In this document: in pieces, positions 5,042-5,301 of the stretch
How the letters are laid out: every line of letters starts with the position of its first letter
Position numbering within the stretch: the first letter of the stretch is position 1
NCBI GenBank assembly: GCA_030689795.1
Contig: JAUYEO010000125.1
Coordinates: forward strand, 1 to 5,301
Reading direction: 5' to 3'
Length of the DNA: 5,301 bases
Source of the DNA: Desulfobacterales bacterium
GTDB taxonomy: Bacteria > Desulfobacterota > Desulfobacteria > Desulfobacterales > RPRI01
The notes under the pieces: generated by a model
The model's database searches: none
What the model saw: only the letters and a program-made list of their open reading frames with translations
What the model was told of the DNA's origin: nothing
Position numbers and translations under genes: made by a program

Positions 5042-5246
5042 CATTCCCGTTGTAATCCTTTGCGGCGGTCTCGGTACCCGTCTCCGCGAGGAGACAGAAT
5101 TCAAACCCAAACCCATGGTCGAGATCGGCGGCAAACCTATTTTGTGGCATATCATGAAGCACTATGCCCATTTCGGAGACAGCCTGGCAGATGTCAATAT
5201 CGATCCGTTGCCTTTCATCAGGGGTATGGCAAACTTGCCACCCTGA
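5031..5246 (+). pseudogene. rfbF: Truncated glucose-1-P cytidylyltransferase start
   Basis: The 71-codon frame starts like a normal RfbF, which makes CDP-glucose from CTP and glucose-1-phosphate. VVILCGGLGTRLREET (residues 7-22) is the nucleotide-binding signature and KPKPMVEIGGKPILWHIMK (25-43) is highly conserved. At Phe48/Gly49 the sequence jumps to GDSLADVNID, skipping about 80 residues of a protein normally about 257 long. A 4-base loss after 5204, relative to the 1245-1409 copy, then shifts the frame to an early TGA (5244-5246). In the next frame, FHQGYGKLATLTATRP is still readable to about 5262, where the 27-bp repeat begins. The start overlaps rfbH by 11 bases. The enzyme cannot be functional as it stands, so CDP-glucose would have to come from another gene copy outside the window. 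Confidence 0.85.
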
Positions 5247-5270
5247 CGGCAACACGGCCAGCGTCAACTT

Positions 5271-5297
5271 ATATATTGATGAACGTCCCCCATTCGC
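5271..5297. repeat. Third copy of the 27-bp direct repeat
   Basis: Identical to 1380-1406 and 1485-1511. It follows the rfbF remnant exactly as at 1380, and the window ends 4 bases later, so what it is attached to on the right cannot be seen. Confidence 0.8.
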
Positions 5298-5301
5298 TCC
5301 C

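Overview
The window holds part of a CDP-3,6-dideoxyhexose (O-antigen type sugar) locus of a Gram-negative bacterium, flanked and interrupted by toxin-antitoxin genes and dense short repeats. The intergenic repeats (for example 'cgtccttggcgccttggcgg' and stacked 'atcctgt' units) and the frequent toxin-antitoxin modules suggest a repeat-rich environmental lineage such as a deltaproteobacterium. That taxonomic guess is weak because the window has no phylogenetic marker.

Layout. Positions 1-392 have no convincing gene and carry a hairpin, three 9-bp units and an intergenic repeat. Positions 393-1015 encode a complete two-gene antitoxin/PIN-toxin (VapBC-like) operon with an ATGA overlap. Positions 1016-1569 are gene-free: an intergenic repeat split by a palindrome, a 15-16 bp tandem repeat, a broken rfbF fragment, and two 27-bp direct repeats. 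Positions 1570-2673 encode CDP-glucose 4,6-dehydratase (RfbG). Positions 2740-3306 encode a protein made of two antitoxin-like units. Positions 3296-5041 encode one continuous reading frame that joins a MazF/PemK-type toxin to a full-length RfbH (CDP-4-keto-6-deoxyglucose 3-dehydrase, E1). Positions 5031-5246 are the start of rfbF (glucose-1-phosphate cytidylyltransferase), which carries an internal deletion and a frameshift.

Pathway. RfbF would make CDP-glucose, RfbG would convert it to CDP-4-keto-6-deoxyglucose, and RfbH with an E3-type reductase (not seen here) would remove the 3-OH on the way to CDP-3,6-dideoxyhexoses. RfbG and RfbH keep their visible catalytic residues, but no intact rfbF is present.

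Most notable points: (1) the in-frame MazF-RfbH fusion, preceded by a double antitoxin, inside the sugar operon; (2) 7-bp 'CTCCCNN' repeats that have invaded rfbG once and rfbH twice while keeping the frame, one of them between the first iron-sulfur cysteine and the catalytic His of RfbH; (3) two rfbF remnants 3.9 kb apart that share the same internal deletion and the same junction to a 27-bp repeated sequence.
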